From Rhizobium sp. CFBP 8762 (lineage in GTDB: Bacteria; Pseudomonadota; Alphaproteobacteria; Rhizobiales; Rhizobiaceae): a stretch of DNA of 64,000 nt. Below the pieces are notes generated by a model. The model made no database searches. It was not told where the DNA came from and saw only the letters and a list, made by a program, of their open reading frames with translations. The stretch lies in the NCBI RefSeq assembly GCF_014841565.1, contig NZ_JACYUD010000008.1:1-64000 (forward strand), written 5' to 3'. Both the position numbers and the translations under genes were made by a program. Of this stretch, positions 51,786-59,721 are shown in pieces (position 1 is the stretch's first letter; every line of letters begins with the position of its first letter).

Positions 51786-53231
51786 TTGGCCTCTGTCCTT
51801 GACCCCACTACCGGCCTTTTGGCCCGCGCCAGCGTGGGGTTGGGATTGGCGTGCGCAGCGTTCGCATTCCCTGCGGCGGCTCAAACTGTTCCGGTTCCGT
51901 CAGCAAACCCCATTGCGTCGACTACTACCGTTCTCACTGATAGTTCGTTGATCACCTCTCCCCAACCGTCGGCTCCGGCACTCACGCCCGCCATCTCCAG
52001 TATCGACGATGATCTGGTCGAGCCTGCTGGCCCCCAGTCCAACCGTATTGATACACGGGAAGGCACAATCGACGGACTACGCCCCCGGCTCGACCCGACA
52101 CGCAACGATGCACCGGGCATTCGCCTCGGCTCCTTCGTGCTGAAGCCGACACTGAGCGAAAAAATCGTTCATGAAAACACGGATGATACAGATGGCAAGC
52201 GCTCGCGCAGCTTTTTGGAAACTGGCGGCAATGGGGTTCTGACGTCCGACTGGTCGCGCCATCAACTGGTGGTGACCGGTGACGGTGCCTGGCAAAACAA
52301 CATATCTGGCCGGGGCCAGACCCGCCCGCGCGCGGATATCGATGCACGGTTGCGTCTTGATATTGACCACGCAACAATAGCGAATTTCAATGCCGGTTAC
52401 AGCTTTCGGCGCGAGGACGCGACCGATCCCAATGCCTTGTCCAATGCGGATACGCAGGCGGGCGTCAGTCGCACGGTACTGGGTGCCGGTATTGCGCGCG
52501 ATCTTGGCCTGTTACGCGGCGGCGTCAAGTTGGATCTTGAGCGCTATTCCTACGGTAATGCGCGCCTCATCAACGGGCAGAGCCTGTCGCTGCGCGACCG
52601 GAACCGGGATCAGGCGACGCTGACCGGCAGGCTGGGCTTTGAGCTTTCGCCAGCCCTCGTTCCCTTTATCGAAGCCGCCGTCGGCACCTCCCGCTACGAA
52701 CTGCGCCGTGATTTTCAGGGCTATGAGCGCTCTGCCAGAACCACTGCGGCCCGCACCGGCGTGGAGCTGGATATGGGCGAAAAGCTTCGCGGTGAACTGG
52801 CTCTGGGTTACGAGAAAGCGAAATTTCGCGATGTCCGCCTGCGTGCGCTGGACGCGTTTACTGTTGATGGCCGGGTGGTCTGGTCGCCGCATCGCGGCAC
52901 CGATGTAACGCTGGGGCTTGCGACCGCCATCGAACCCTCGACCACAGCAGGGGAAAGTGGCTCGGTCAATTACACCCTCAGCGCCGATATTCGGCACGAG
53001 TTGCGTAGCACGATGGTGGCACAACTGACCAACAGCCTGACGTTGCGCGATTATTCCAATTCCGCCTTCTCCAACGATGAAAAAATCTGGTTTTCCTCGG
53101 CAGGACTGACATGGAACTTCAGCCGATATCTCGCTTTGACGGGAGACGTATCCTACGAACGCACCACGCAAGCCAATGCTGCCGATACCAGTATCACGCG
53201 GGTGGGTGTAGGGCTGGCACTGCGGCGATAG
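51786..53231 (+). CDS. Outer membrane beta-barrel protein (BBP2/DUF2320 type)
   Basis: A 481-residue exported protein. It starts with TTG at 51786 after GGAAAC, giving a signal peptide 'GLACAAFAFPAAAQTVPVPS' region ending Ala-Ala-Ala-Gln; no ATG start fits. A Pro-rich linker follows, then repeated amphipathic strands such as 'IDHATIANFNAGYSFRREDA' and 'DVSYERTTQANAADTSITRV' and a barrel-type end 'VGVGLALRR'. It belongs to the BBP2 (PF10082) outer membrane proteins of unknown function. Its UAG stop is the left end of a family B repeat. kpsF is divergent. Confidence 0.75.
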   Translation: MASVLDPTTGLLARASVGLGLACAAFAFPAAAQTVPVPSANPIASTTTVLTDSSLITSPQPSAPALTPAISSIDDDLVEPAGPQSNRIDTREGTIDGLRPRLDPTRNDAPGIRLGSFVLKPTLSEKIVHENTDDTDGKRSRSFLETGGNGVLTSDWSRHQLVVTGDGAWQNNISGRGQTRPRADIDARLRLDIDHATIANFNAGYSFRREDATDPNALSNADTQAGVSRTVLGAGIARDLGLLRGGVKLDLERYSYGNARLINGQSLSLRDRNRDQATLTGRLGFELSPALVPFIEAAVGTSRYELRRDFQGYERSARTTAARTGVELDMGEKLRGELALGYEKAKFRDVRLRALDAFTVDGRVVWSPHRGTDVTLGLATAIEPSTTAGESGSVNYTLSADIRHELRSTMVAQLTNSLTLRDYSNSAFSNDEKIWFSSAGLTWNFSRYLALTGDVSYERTTQANAADTSITRVGVGLALRR

Positions 53232-53334
53232 AGCATTTCCGGCGACCATGTATCCACCGGAAATGCTCTAACCTCTTGTTTCGTCCCATTGTCCGGACGT
53301 GAAAACCTCTCCGTTTTCACCGGAAATGCTCTAG
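53229..53334. repeat. Family B double-palindrome repeat (copy 2)
   Basis: About 106 bases. TAGAGCATTTCCGG (53229-53242) pairs with CCGGAAATGCTCTA (53257-53270), and the second unit pairs GTGAAAAC (53299-53306) with GTTTTCAC (53313-53320) and again ends CCGGAAATGCTCTA. The left TAG is the stop codon of the barrel protein gene. Confidence 0.9.
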
Positions 53335-53366
53335 ATCCCCGATTGACAACAAAGCGGTAAAGATGC

Positions 53367-53429
53367 ATGACTTTCACCATGATCAAAGCCGTTCATCAAT
53401 CGCGGGCGTATTTTTGGCTGTTCCCATAG
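53367..53429 (+). CDS. Putative 20-residue leader peptide
   Basis: ATG at 53367 opens a short frame of 20 codons, MTFTMIKAVHQSRAYFWLFP, stopping at UAG 53427-53429. Its end is rich in aromatic residues (Tyr-Phe-Trp-Leu-Phe-Pro). It lies 90 bases before the GNAT gene and is directly followed by alternative hairpins and a terminator. The Shine-Dalgarno is weak, so translation is uncertain. Confidence 0.45.
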   Translation: MTFTMIKAVHQSRAYFWLFP

Positions 53430-53430
53430 G

Positions 53431-53482
53431 AGCGGCCTGATTGATAATGTCAACAAGCCGCCATCAGGCGGCTTTTGTTTGA
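53431..53482 (+). promoter_or_regulatory. Attenuator-like alternative hairpins and terminator
   Basis: The terminator is AAGCCGCC (53455-53462) with GGCGGCTT (53467-53474) and TTGTTTG. Upstream, GCGGC (53432-53436) can pair with GCCGC (53457-53461), and GCCTGAT (53435-53441) with ATCAGGC (53463-53469). Either pairing destroys the terminator. The switch starts two bases after the leader-ORF stop codon. Confidence 0.6.
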
Positions 53483-53519
53483 TCGGCACCTGATGGCGAA
53501 ACCTGATAAGGGAAAGACC

Positions 53520-54008
53520 ATGAGTGCCACACTGGATTTGCAATCACTTCGACCGCCTGTCGTGACGATACGCACGGCGAAAATTCGTGACCTGCCCGCT
53601 CTTCATGACATGATCACCGCGCTGGTGGCAGAGCATGGGGACAAGACCGCGTCCACATTGCAGCAGCTTGAACGGGATCTGTTCGGTTCCGTGCCCTGGA
53701 TTCATGCGCTGGTCGCAGAAGCGGCTGGCGAGCTGATCGGCTACGCCATTCTCTGCCCGCTCTACCGCGCTGCCGAAGGCACGCGCGGCATGGAACTGCA
53801 CCACCTGTTTGTGCGCACTGCGCACCGCAATACAGGCATCGGCCATCATCTGGTGGAAAAGGCGCGCGACCATGCCCGCCAGTCCGGCTGCGCCTTCCTG
53901 TCCGTCAGCGCCGCCACGGGCAATTTCAAGGCGCACAAATTCTATGAGCACCTTTCATTCAAGGCTGGTCCGGTCACGGGCATGCGGTATATGCAGACCC
54001 TTGCGTGA
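53520..54008 (+). CDS. GNAT-family N-acetyltransferase
   Basis: A 162-residue acetyltransferase. The acetyl-CoA loop is 'RTAHRNTGIGHHLVEKARDH' (about 103-122; pattern R-x-x-G-x-G/A), preceded by 'GMELHHLFVRTAHR' and followed by 'SVSAATGNFKAHKFYEHLSF', the motif A and B pair of GNAT enzymes. The substrate is unknown. The ORF is open from 53475, but GGGAAA precedes the ATG at 53520. A terminator hairpin stands 38 bases upstream, so expression depends on reading through it. Confidence 0.86.
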   Translation: MSATLDLQSLRPPVVTIRTAKIRDLPALHDMITALVAEHGDKTASTLQQLERDLFGSVPWIHALVAEAAGELIGYAILCPLYRAAEGTRGMELHHLFVRTAHRNTGIGHHLVEKARDHARQSGCAFLSVSAATGNFKAHKFYEHLSFKAGPVTGMRYMQTLA

Positions 54009-54020
54009 TCTATGGCTTCG

Positions 54021-54122
54021 TGCAAAATCCAACCGGAGCGGAGCGAGGATCGAAAAGATTATGCTTGCAAATAAAAGGCTTAGAGCGCCCATCTGATTCC
54101 ATCAGATCGAAAAGCGCTCTAA
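54021..54122. repeat. Family A double-palindrome repeat (copy 3)
   Basis: About 102 bases. The second palindrome is intact: TTAGAGCGC ... GCGCTCTAA. The left palindrome has decayed (GCAAAATCC instead of GCATAATCC). The right end provides the UAG of the DUF3750 gene. Confidence 0.85.
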
Positions 54123-54856
54123 ACGCCGAAGCGTCCGAACACAGGAATCTTGATGCCGGGGCGCATGATATCCAGCCCCGCCACAAGGCCCAGAAAATGC
54201 ACTTCGAGCCCGCTGCGCAATCCGGCGGAAATTCCGGCGAGGCCGAACAGCGTCGCATGAACATCCCGGTGATCGGCATCTATGGCAAAAAAACGCCCCT
54301 CCGGCAGATAGTCGCGACCAACCGCATCCGGCGGCAACACCACGCCAAGGTCCGGTACGGAGCGCAGCACATGCGCCACAAAGGTATTGGAATTGGGTCC
54401 GGGGAAAATCTGGTAGCCGCCCGGTTTGGAATAGGGATAGCCCTGAATGGCCTTCTCGACCTGCGGTATCAGCCGCGCTGCTTCCGCACCCTCCACCTTT
54501 TTGATAATTTGCGGCGGGTTGGAGTACCAGAACGCATCGGCGGGATAGCCGTTGCGGCGTATGGGTGAGCCCCAGCCAACCTTGTCGTACCGATTGTACG
54601 TCTGGTCACCTTCCGCCTTCGTGACAATCCATGAATGGCTGGACACGGCACCCTTGAATCCGCCGGTCTTGGCCGAAAAAATATAGATTGCAGCATCCGG
54701 CGAGGCCTTGGCGGGCGGCAGGATACCGGCGGAACTCCATGTAGCATCCCGCCAGCTGGCCGGGTGATCGCCCAGCACCCAGAGCGCGGCTGCCACTATC
54801 ACCGGCAAAAAGTAGACGATCGATATGGCAATCATCAGCAACTTGAAAAATTTCAT
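54119..54856 (-). CDS. DUF3750 membrane-anchored protein
   Basis: A 245-residue protein with one N-terminal span (about 6-28) and a long extracytoplasmic part. Conserved-looking stretches are 'AIYIFSAKTGGFKGAVSSHSWIVTK', of which 'GAVSSHSWIV' is the best landmark, and 'GYPYSKPGGYQIFPGPNSNT'. This pattern is the DUF3750 family of Rhizobiales and Proteobacteria. Function unknown. Its UAG stop lies in a family A repeat. The start region is divergent from the asparaginase gene, with 74 bases between. Confidence 0.85.
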   Translation of the reverse strand: MKFFKLLMIAISIVYFLPVIVAAALWVLGDHPASWRDATWSSAGILPPAKASPDAAIYIFSAKTGGFKGAVSSHSWIVTKAEGDQTYNRYDKVGWGSPIRRNGYPADAFWYSNPPQIIKKVEGAEAARLIPQVEKAIQGYPYSKPGGYQIFPGPNSNTFVAHVLRSVPDLGVVLPPDAVGRDYLPEGRFFAIDADHRDVHATLFGLAGISAGLRSGLEVHFLGLVAGLDIMRPGIKIPVFGRFGV

Positions 54857-54930
54857 GAACGGCCCTTGAGAGCGTGAAGTGTGGCAGGATTTGGTTTAAG
54901 CACATCAATCGGTTGTTTTGAGGGCATGAG

Positions 54931-55938
54931 ATGCAAAATCCCGTACTGGTTGAAGTCACACGCGGCACGCGCGTTGAAAGCACGCATCGCGGCGCGGTGG
55001 CCGTGGTGGATGGGGACGGGGAAACAGTGTTTTCCCTTGGTGATATCGACACGCCCGTCTTTCCCCGGTCTGCCTGCAAAGCCATGCAGGCCCTTCCGCT
55101 GGTGGAAAGCGGGGCGGCGGATGCTTACAGCTTCGACAACCGGCATCTGGCACTAGCCTGCTCTTCGCATTCCGGTGAGCCGGCGCATGTGGCACTGGCC
55201 GCCGACATGCTGGCGCGGGCTGGCCGTGACGTGGATGCTCTGGAATGCGGGGCGCACTGGTCGTTTGATCAGAAAGTGTTGGTGGACCAGGTGCGCAGCA
55301 TGGACAGGCCGACGGCCCTGCACAACAATTGCAGTGGCAAGCATTCCGGCTTTCTCTGTACGGCCTGTCATCTTGGGTTGGAAACAGACGGCTATGTCCA
55401 GCCGGACCACCCGATACAGGTTGAAATCCGTGGCGTTATGGAAAGCCTGACCGGTGCGGTTCTGGGACCGGATGTCTGTGGAACGGACGGGTGCTCCATT
55501 CCGGCCTATGCCATGCCGCTGAAAAATCTTGCCCATGGCTTTGCGCGCATGGCGACGGGAACCGGGTTGGCAAGCACGCGGGCAACGGCTGCCCGACGCC
55601 TGATGGCTGCGTGCATGGCCGAGCCTTTCTATGTGGCCGGAACGGGCCGTGCCTGCACGCATCTGATGGAAATCGCCCCCGGCCGCATTTTCGCCAAAAC
55701 CGGTGCCGAAGGCGTGTTCTGCGCCGCCGTCCCCGAGCAGGGCATCGGCATTGCGCTGAAATGTGAAGACGGCGCAACACGCGCCGCCGAAAGCATGGTG
55801 GCCGCCACCCTCGCCCGCTTTTTTGCGGAAGAACCGGAGATACACGCGCAATTGAGGAAGGCCTCGCAGCGAAGCCTGAAAAACTGGAACCGCTTAGAGG
55901 TAGGAGAGGTCAGACCCGCAGGGGGATGGGCGTTCTAA
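54931..55938 (+). CDS. Asparaginase, Rhizobium etli (ReAV, class 3) type
   Basis: A 335-residue asparaginase unrelated to the E. coli enzymes. It converts asparagine to aspartate and ammonia. The catalytic and zinc residues of the ReAV family are all present one position earlier than in ReAV numbering: Ser47 and Lys50 ('PRSACKAMQ'), Ser79 ('SSHSGEP'), Cys134 and Lys137 ('HNNCSGKHSGF') and Cys188 ('DGCSIPAY'). It therefore should be active. It stands alone, with no ansP or aspA gene next to it. Confidence 0.93.
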   Translation: MQNPVLVEVTRGTRVESTHRGAVAVVDGDGETVFSLGDIDTPVFPRSACKAMQALPLVESGAADAYSFDNRHLALACSSHSGEPAHVALAADMLARAGRDVDALECGAHWSFDQKVLVDQVRSMDRPTALHNNCSGKHSGFLCTACHLGLETDGYVQPDHPIQVEIRGVMESLTGAVLGPDVCGTDGCSIPAYAMPLKNLAHGFARMATGTGLASTRATAARRLMAACMAEPFYVAGTGRACTHLMEIAPGRIFAKTGAEGVFCAAVPEQGIGIALKCEDGATRAAESMVAATLARFFAEEPEIHAQLRKASQRSLKNWNRLEVGEVRPAGGWAF

Positions 55939-55941
55939 CGC

Positions 55942-56712
55942 TCAAACCTGCGCCAGACCGCCATCGACGGAAAGTTCGATGCCATTGATATATGCGGCCT
56001 TATCCGACGCCAAAAACAGCACGGCAGAGGCAATCTCCTCAGGCTGCGCCATTCTCCCAATGGGTGAGACAGCTTTGAGGTACGCGTCAAAAGCCGCTAT
56101 CTTTTCGTCATCCAGCTTCAAGCCATTTTCCATAATCGGCGTGCGGGTGGCACCCGGGCTGACCGTATTGACCCGGATCCCGCGGCTTTTGAGATCATTG
56201 GCAAATGTGCGCGCAAACGAACGCACTGCGGCCTTCGATGCGTTGTAGGCGCTGAGGCCCTCATTGCCTTTGTTGCCTACGATAGACCCTGTTAACACGA
56301 TGGCGCCGCCATCCCGCAACACGGGCAACAAGGTTTGAACCGTGAAGAATATTCCCTTCACGTTGATGTCGAAAATCCTGTCGTAAAGCTCTTCGCTGGT
56401 TGCGCCCAAAGCGTTGCTTTCTGCAATACCGGCATTGGCAAACAGCACATCCACCTTGTGTCCGCTTTTCTCAATGCGCGCTTTCAACGCTTCAATGTCC
56501 GCTTGCTGCGACACATCGGACACCACAGCAATTGCGCGTTCTCCCAATTGGTGAACAGCCGCGTTCAACGTCTTTTCGCTGCGCCCGGTCACGTACACAG
56601 CCGCAGCGCCTTCGTTCAGGAACTGCTGAGCGGCAGACAGGCCAATGCCGGTGGAGCCACCGGTCACCACCACAACCTTACCTTTGAATGAGCCCGTAGC
56701 TTCCATCATCAT
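55942..56712 (-). CDS. SDR-family oxidoreductase
   Basis: A 256-residue short-chain dehydrogenase/reductase. 'VVVVTGGSTGIGLSAAQQFL' (about 13-32) is the dinucleotide loop, 'LFANAGIAESNALG' the NAG motif, and 'YNASKAA' carries the catalytic Tyr and Lys; the Ser is in 'LTGSIVGNKG'. The classical SDR family includes many sugar, alcohol and steroid dehydrogenases; substrate open. It is divergent from an ArsR-type regulator across an 80-base region with a perfect palindrome. Confidence 0.9.
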   Translation of the reverse strand: MMMEATGSFKGKVVVVTGGSTGIGLSAAQQFLNEGAAAVYVTGRSEKTLNAAVHQLGERAIAVVSDVSQQADIEALKARIEKSGHKVDVLFANAGIAESNALGATSEELYDRIFDINVKGIFFTVQTLLPVLRDGGAIVLTGSIVGNKGNEGLSAYNASKAAVRSFARTFANDLKSRGIRVNTVSPGATRTPIMENGLKLDDEKIAAFDAYLKAVSPIGRMAQPEEIASAVLFLASDKAAYINGIELSVDGGLAQV

Positions 56713-56734
56713 CTTCCTTTAATTCCGTATTACG

Positions 56735-56757
56735 ATATTTCGGTTTTATCGAAATAT
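56735..56757. promoter_or_regulatory. Palindromic operator between SDR and ArsR genes
   Basis: ATATTTCG-GTTTTAT-CGAAATAT is a perfect 8-7-8 inverted repeat in the divergent promoter region, located 35 bases from the regulator start. It is the obvious binding site for the ArsR-like protein. Confidence 0.6.
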
Positions 56758-56791
56758 TGATCGGTGTCAAGGGTCATGCTAGATACGGCGT

Positions 56792-57106
56792 ATGGCTCAA
56801 TTCCTTCATCCAAATCGGGACGATTACATCTTAACCAGCGTTCTATCTGCGCTGGGTGATCCCACGCGGCTTGGTATCGTGCGCAAATTGTGGAGTATGA
56901 GAGAGGGGCAAAACTGCGGTGCGGCCGCGCCCTGCCCTGCCATGCCGCGCTCGACCTTGTCCAACCATATGCGCATTCTCCGCGAAGCGGGGATCATCCG
57001 CACGCATAAGCAGGGTGTGGAAAATATCAGTGTCGTGCGCTTTGACGATCTGGAAGCAAACTTCCCGGGCCTCATGGAAATAATTCTATCGTTCGAGGCC
57101 CGGTAG
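56792..57106 (+). CDS. ArsR-type HTH regulator
   Basis: A 104-residue winged-helix repressor. 'LSALGDPTRLGIVRKLWSMR' and 'STLSNHMRILREAGIIRTHK' are the ArsR helix-turn-helix features. It has cysteines in 'GQNCGAAAPCPAMPR' (two Cys), which could bind a metal or sense oxidation, but no standard metal motif is present. It is divergent from the SDR gene and likely controls it through the palindrome between them. Confidence 0.87.
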   Translation: MAQFLHPNRDDYILTSVLSALGDPTRLGIVRKLWSMREGQNCGAAAPCPAMPRSTLSNHMRILREAGIIRTHKQGVENISVVRFDDLEANFPGLMEIILSFEAR

Positions 57107-57120
57107 CTTTTGGTGTGTCG

Positions 57121-57783
57121 TCAGCCTGCGATTTCTTCGGCACGCCGTGCCATCATCGCCTTGAACGCGGGCCGTGCATGGCACGTTTCCAGCCATGCGC
57201 GAACATGAGCCACATCTTCGAATAGCGTTGGCTCGCTCATGGCGTAACGCAGCACTTCCGACACATTGATATCGGCAACCGTGAAGCGGTCCGCCACAAC
57301 GAAACCGGTGTGGGACAAGCGCTCATTCAGAAAAGACAGCGGTTTCTTGAGGGCTGTGACGGCTTCGCTGATCAGAGCACGGCCTTCCGGCGTATCTTGC
57401 TGGCCGGAATCATTGGCCTTCACAATCTTGATGCTGTGAACCTCCGCCTCCGTCGCCGCCCAGAATGACCACATCGTCATCAGGCTTTCTTCACTGGCAT
57501 CAGCAGCGGCCAGAGGTCCGCCGTGCTTGCGGGCCAGATGCAGGTTGATGGCAAGCGATTCCTGCAGTTTCAGTCCATCATCATCGACAAACGGAATCTG
57601 CCCCATGGGATTGATAGCGAGATAAGCTGGCGATTGGGTGTTGATTGCAGCATCTTCGGCCAGCGGATCGGCCAGACGGCGACCCTGAATGACCGGAACC
57701 GAGGTGAAGGGAATACCCAGCTCTTCGGCCAGCCAGTAGGTGCGCGAAGCGCGGGATGTATAAACACCGTAGATCGTCAGCAT
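57121..57783 (-). CDS. Glutathione S-transferase-family protein
   Basis: A 220-residue two-domain GST. The thioredoxin-like N-domain begins [20 protein letters not shown] and carries '[22 protein letters not shown]' (with cis-Pro in QIPF and Glu-Ser in LQESLAI); the C-domain is all helix with '[20 protein letters not shown]'. It conjugates or reduces electrophiles; substrate unknown. AAAGGGACC precedes the ATG at 57783, and the frame is open further upstream. It is convergent with the ArsR-type gene. Confidence 0.9.
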   Translation of the reverse strand: MLTIYGVYTSRASRTYWLAEELGIPFTSVPVIQGRRLADPLAEDAAINTQSPAYLAINPMGQIPFVDDDGLKLQESLAINLHLARKHGGPLAAADASEESLMTMWSFWAATEAEVHSIKIVKANDSGQQDTPEGRALISEAVTALKKPLSFLNERLSHTGFVVADRFTVADINVSEVLRYAMSEPTLFEDVAHVRAWLETCHARPAFKAMMARRAEEIAG

Positions 57784-57976
57784 ATCGGTCCCTTTGATTT
57801 CGTGATCGCAAGCCCACCATAACCAGAGCAGGCGGCGCACAACACCCCGCCGCCGTTATGGATTCATGAATTTTTCGCAAGCAATGCCGAAATTGTGAAA
57901 ATGCGTGTGCTGCACAAGCCACGCGCCAGTTGCATATGGGAACACATAACCTGCAAACTGGAATCACTGTGCCGTC

Positions 57977-58762
57977 ATGACAACCCCTCCCAACCTTTCT
58001 CGCCGTCAGTTTCTTTCGCTTTCCGGCCTTGCGGCTGCGGGAACCCTTGCCGGTTGCACATCCTCCATGAATGTTGACCAGTTTCGTTACGAGACAGCGC
58101 CGATATACCGCAACCCCGCGCTCGAAGGGCGATTTGCCGGAGGGTTTGAGGATGAATACGGCCGCGCCGTGCCCGGTCCCGAGCCTGTTCCCACAGGTCT
58201 GCCGGAGCAAAACAGCATCTACGAATCCTACTATGCCGGCGTGCTTGATGGTGGTTTTTCCATACCACCCGTCCCGTACCGGCAAATCGATGCACGCTTT
58301 TACCGGCAGGAGGTTCGAGATCCGTTTCAGGAAGCGCCGGGGACCATCATTGTCGATACGGCGGACCATTTTCTCTATCATGTTCAGGGCGGCGGCAGCG
58401 CTATCCGCTATGGAGTGGGTTTGGGGCGGGAAGGCTTCGCGTGGTCCGGTCGGGGCGTTATTCAGTGGAAGCGCAAATGGCCGCGCTGGACGCCGCCGGA
58501 TGAAATGGTCGCCCGCCAGCCCAATCTGCAACCCTATTCCATTGCCAATGGCGGCATGGCGCCGGGGCTTAAAAATCCGCTCGGCGCGCGCGCGCTCTAC
58601 ATTTTTCAGAACGGGCAGGATACGCTGTACCGTGTGCACGGCACCCCGGAATGGAAATCAATCGGTCGCTCCGTATCATCTGGCTGTGTGCGCATGATGA
58701 ATCAGGATGTCATTCATCTCTACGATCGGGTGCGAAACGGATCTCCAATTCTTGTCGTTTAA
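57977..58762 (+). CDS. L,D-transpeptidase (YkuD), lipoprotein/Tat-type signal
   Basis: A 261-residue enzyme. The N-terminus has a twin-arginine motif (SRRQFLSLSG) and a lipobox Leu-Ala-Gly-Cys27, so it should be a Tat-exported lipoprotein. The catalytic region has His221 in 'YRVHGTPEWKSIGRSVSSGC' and Cys237 in 'SSGCVRMMNQDVIHL'. It forms 3-3 peptidoglycan cross-links or attaches proteins to the wall. It follows the GST gene divergently and has no operon partner. Confidence 0.93.
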   Translation: MTTPPNLSRRQFLSLSGLAAAGTLAGCTSSMNVDQFRYETAPIYRNPALEGRFAGGFEDEYGRAVPGPEPVPTGLPEQNSIYESYYAGVLDGGFSIPPVPYRQIDARFYRQEVRDPFQEAPGTIIVDTADHFLYHVQGGGSAIRYGVGLGREGFAWSGRGVIQWKRKWPRWTPPDEMVARQPNLQPYSIANGGMAPGLKNPLGARALYIFQNGQDTLYRVHGTPEWKSIGRSVSSGCVRMMNQDVIHLYDRVRNGSPILVV

Positions 58763-58831
58763 CCAGCACCATTGACGAATGGAAAGTCTATCCTAAATTA
58801 GCGTGTACACAATTTAACCTGCGAGGATAGA

Positions 58832-59104
58832 ATGAAACACGTTTCGGCCCTAACGCTTCTCGGTCTGCTCACAACGGCTTTCGCAGGCCCGGCACTGGCA
58901 GACCGCGCACCGACAGCTGAGGAGAAAACCCGGATAGAAACCAAGTTGAAAGCTCTGGGTTACATGTCTTGGGGCGAGGTTGAGTTCGATACAGACAGCA
59001 CTCAATGGGATGTTAACAATGCAATGGCGTCCGATCACAACCACTATGATCTCAAACTGAATGCGCAGACGCTGGATGTCATCTCGAAAGAGATCGACAA
59101 CTGA
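58832..59104 (+). CDS. PepSY-type secreted protein
   Basis: A 90-residue exported protein with a signal peptide (about 1-23, ending Ala-Leu-Ala) and then 'RIETKLKALGYMSWGEVEFD' and 'LKLNAQTLDVISKEID'. This is the fold of small PepSY-domain proteins, which inhibit or chaperone peptidases. GAGG precedes the ATG. It follows the L,D-transpeptidase by 69 bases in the same direction. Confidence 0.75.
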   Translation: MKHVSALTLLGLLTTAFAGPALADRAPTAEEKTRIETKLKALGYMSWGEVEFDTDSTQWDVNNAMASDHNHYDLKLNAQTLDVISKEIDN

Positions 59105-59136
59105 TCAGAGCGAAGGGACTCGCGATACCGGCTCAC

Positions 59137-59616
59137 TCAACGAACCGGTGTCGCGGACGCAAGGTTATGTGACAGGGTCTGGAGAGAGGAACGCAGATCG
59201 TCCACCTGTTGTTGCGAACATCCGGTTGCCAAACCTATGTCGGTAAAGACGTTGGCCGCATCCGCCTCCAGCGCCCGTCCCTTGTCCGTCAGCACAATAA
59301 ACACCTGCCGCTCGTCCTTGCCATCCCTGTTGCGCGAAATCAGCCCCGTGGCCTCCAGCCGCTTCAACAATGGAGACAGGGTGCCGGAGTCGAGCCCCAG
59401 AACGTCCCCAATGGCCTTGACGGTGATGCCATCGCCCTGCCACAGCACCAGCAAGACCAGATATTGCGGATAGGTCAGGCCAAGCTTTTCCAGCAGTGGT
59501 TTATAGGCGCGGTTGAACGCGTGCGCTGCCGAATACACCGCAAAACAGAGCTGCTGATCGACCGCAACCGTAGCGGGCCCGTTTTCTTGCAAATTCTGTG
59601 CAACTTTCTTTTCCAT
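59137..59616 (-). CDS. ohrR: Organic hydroperoxide regulator OhrR
   Basis: A 159-residue MarR-family repressor. The N-terminal reactive Cys is Cys24 in 'DQQLCFAVYSAAHAF', the conserved peroxide-sensing position; the winged helix follows with 'GDGITVKAIGDVLGLDSGTL' and 'ISRNRDGKDERQVFIVLTDK'. It is divergent from ohr, its classical target, across a region with palindromic elements. On oxidation the Cys releases the repressor from DNA. The frame is open 14 codons further upstream of the chosen ATG. Confidence 0.93.
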   Translation of the reverse strand: MEKKVAQNLQENGPATVAVDQQLCFAVYSAAHAFNRAYKPLLEKLGLTYPQYLVLLVLWQGDGITVKAIGDVLGLDSGTLSPLLKRLEATGLISRNRDGKDERQVFIVLTDKGRALEADAANVFTDIGLATGCSQQQVDDLRSSLQTLSHNLASATPVR

Positions 59617-59665
59617 CCGCGCATTATCGCAGGATAGACGATGAAATGCAATTTGCAAAATTAAC

Positions 59666-59675
59666 TTGCGCGCAA
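59666..59675. promoter_or_regulatory. Palindrome in the ohrR-ohr region
   Basis: TTGCGCGCAA is a perfect 10-base palindrome, with a second half-copy TTGCGCG at 59681-59687. It lies between the divergent ohrR and ohr starts and is a candidate OhrR binding site. Confidence 0.5.
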
Positions 59676-59721
59676 TTCAGTTGCGCGATATACATAATTC
59701 AGTCGAAACATGGAGAGTGAC

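Noticed and set aside
53343-53348. TTGACA as a -35 element for the GNAT leader.
   Set aside because: The sequence 17 bases downstream is not a good -10 and would start transcription inside the leader ORF, so I do not claim a promoter there; the true promoter may lie in or before the repeat.
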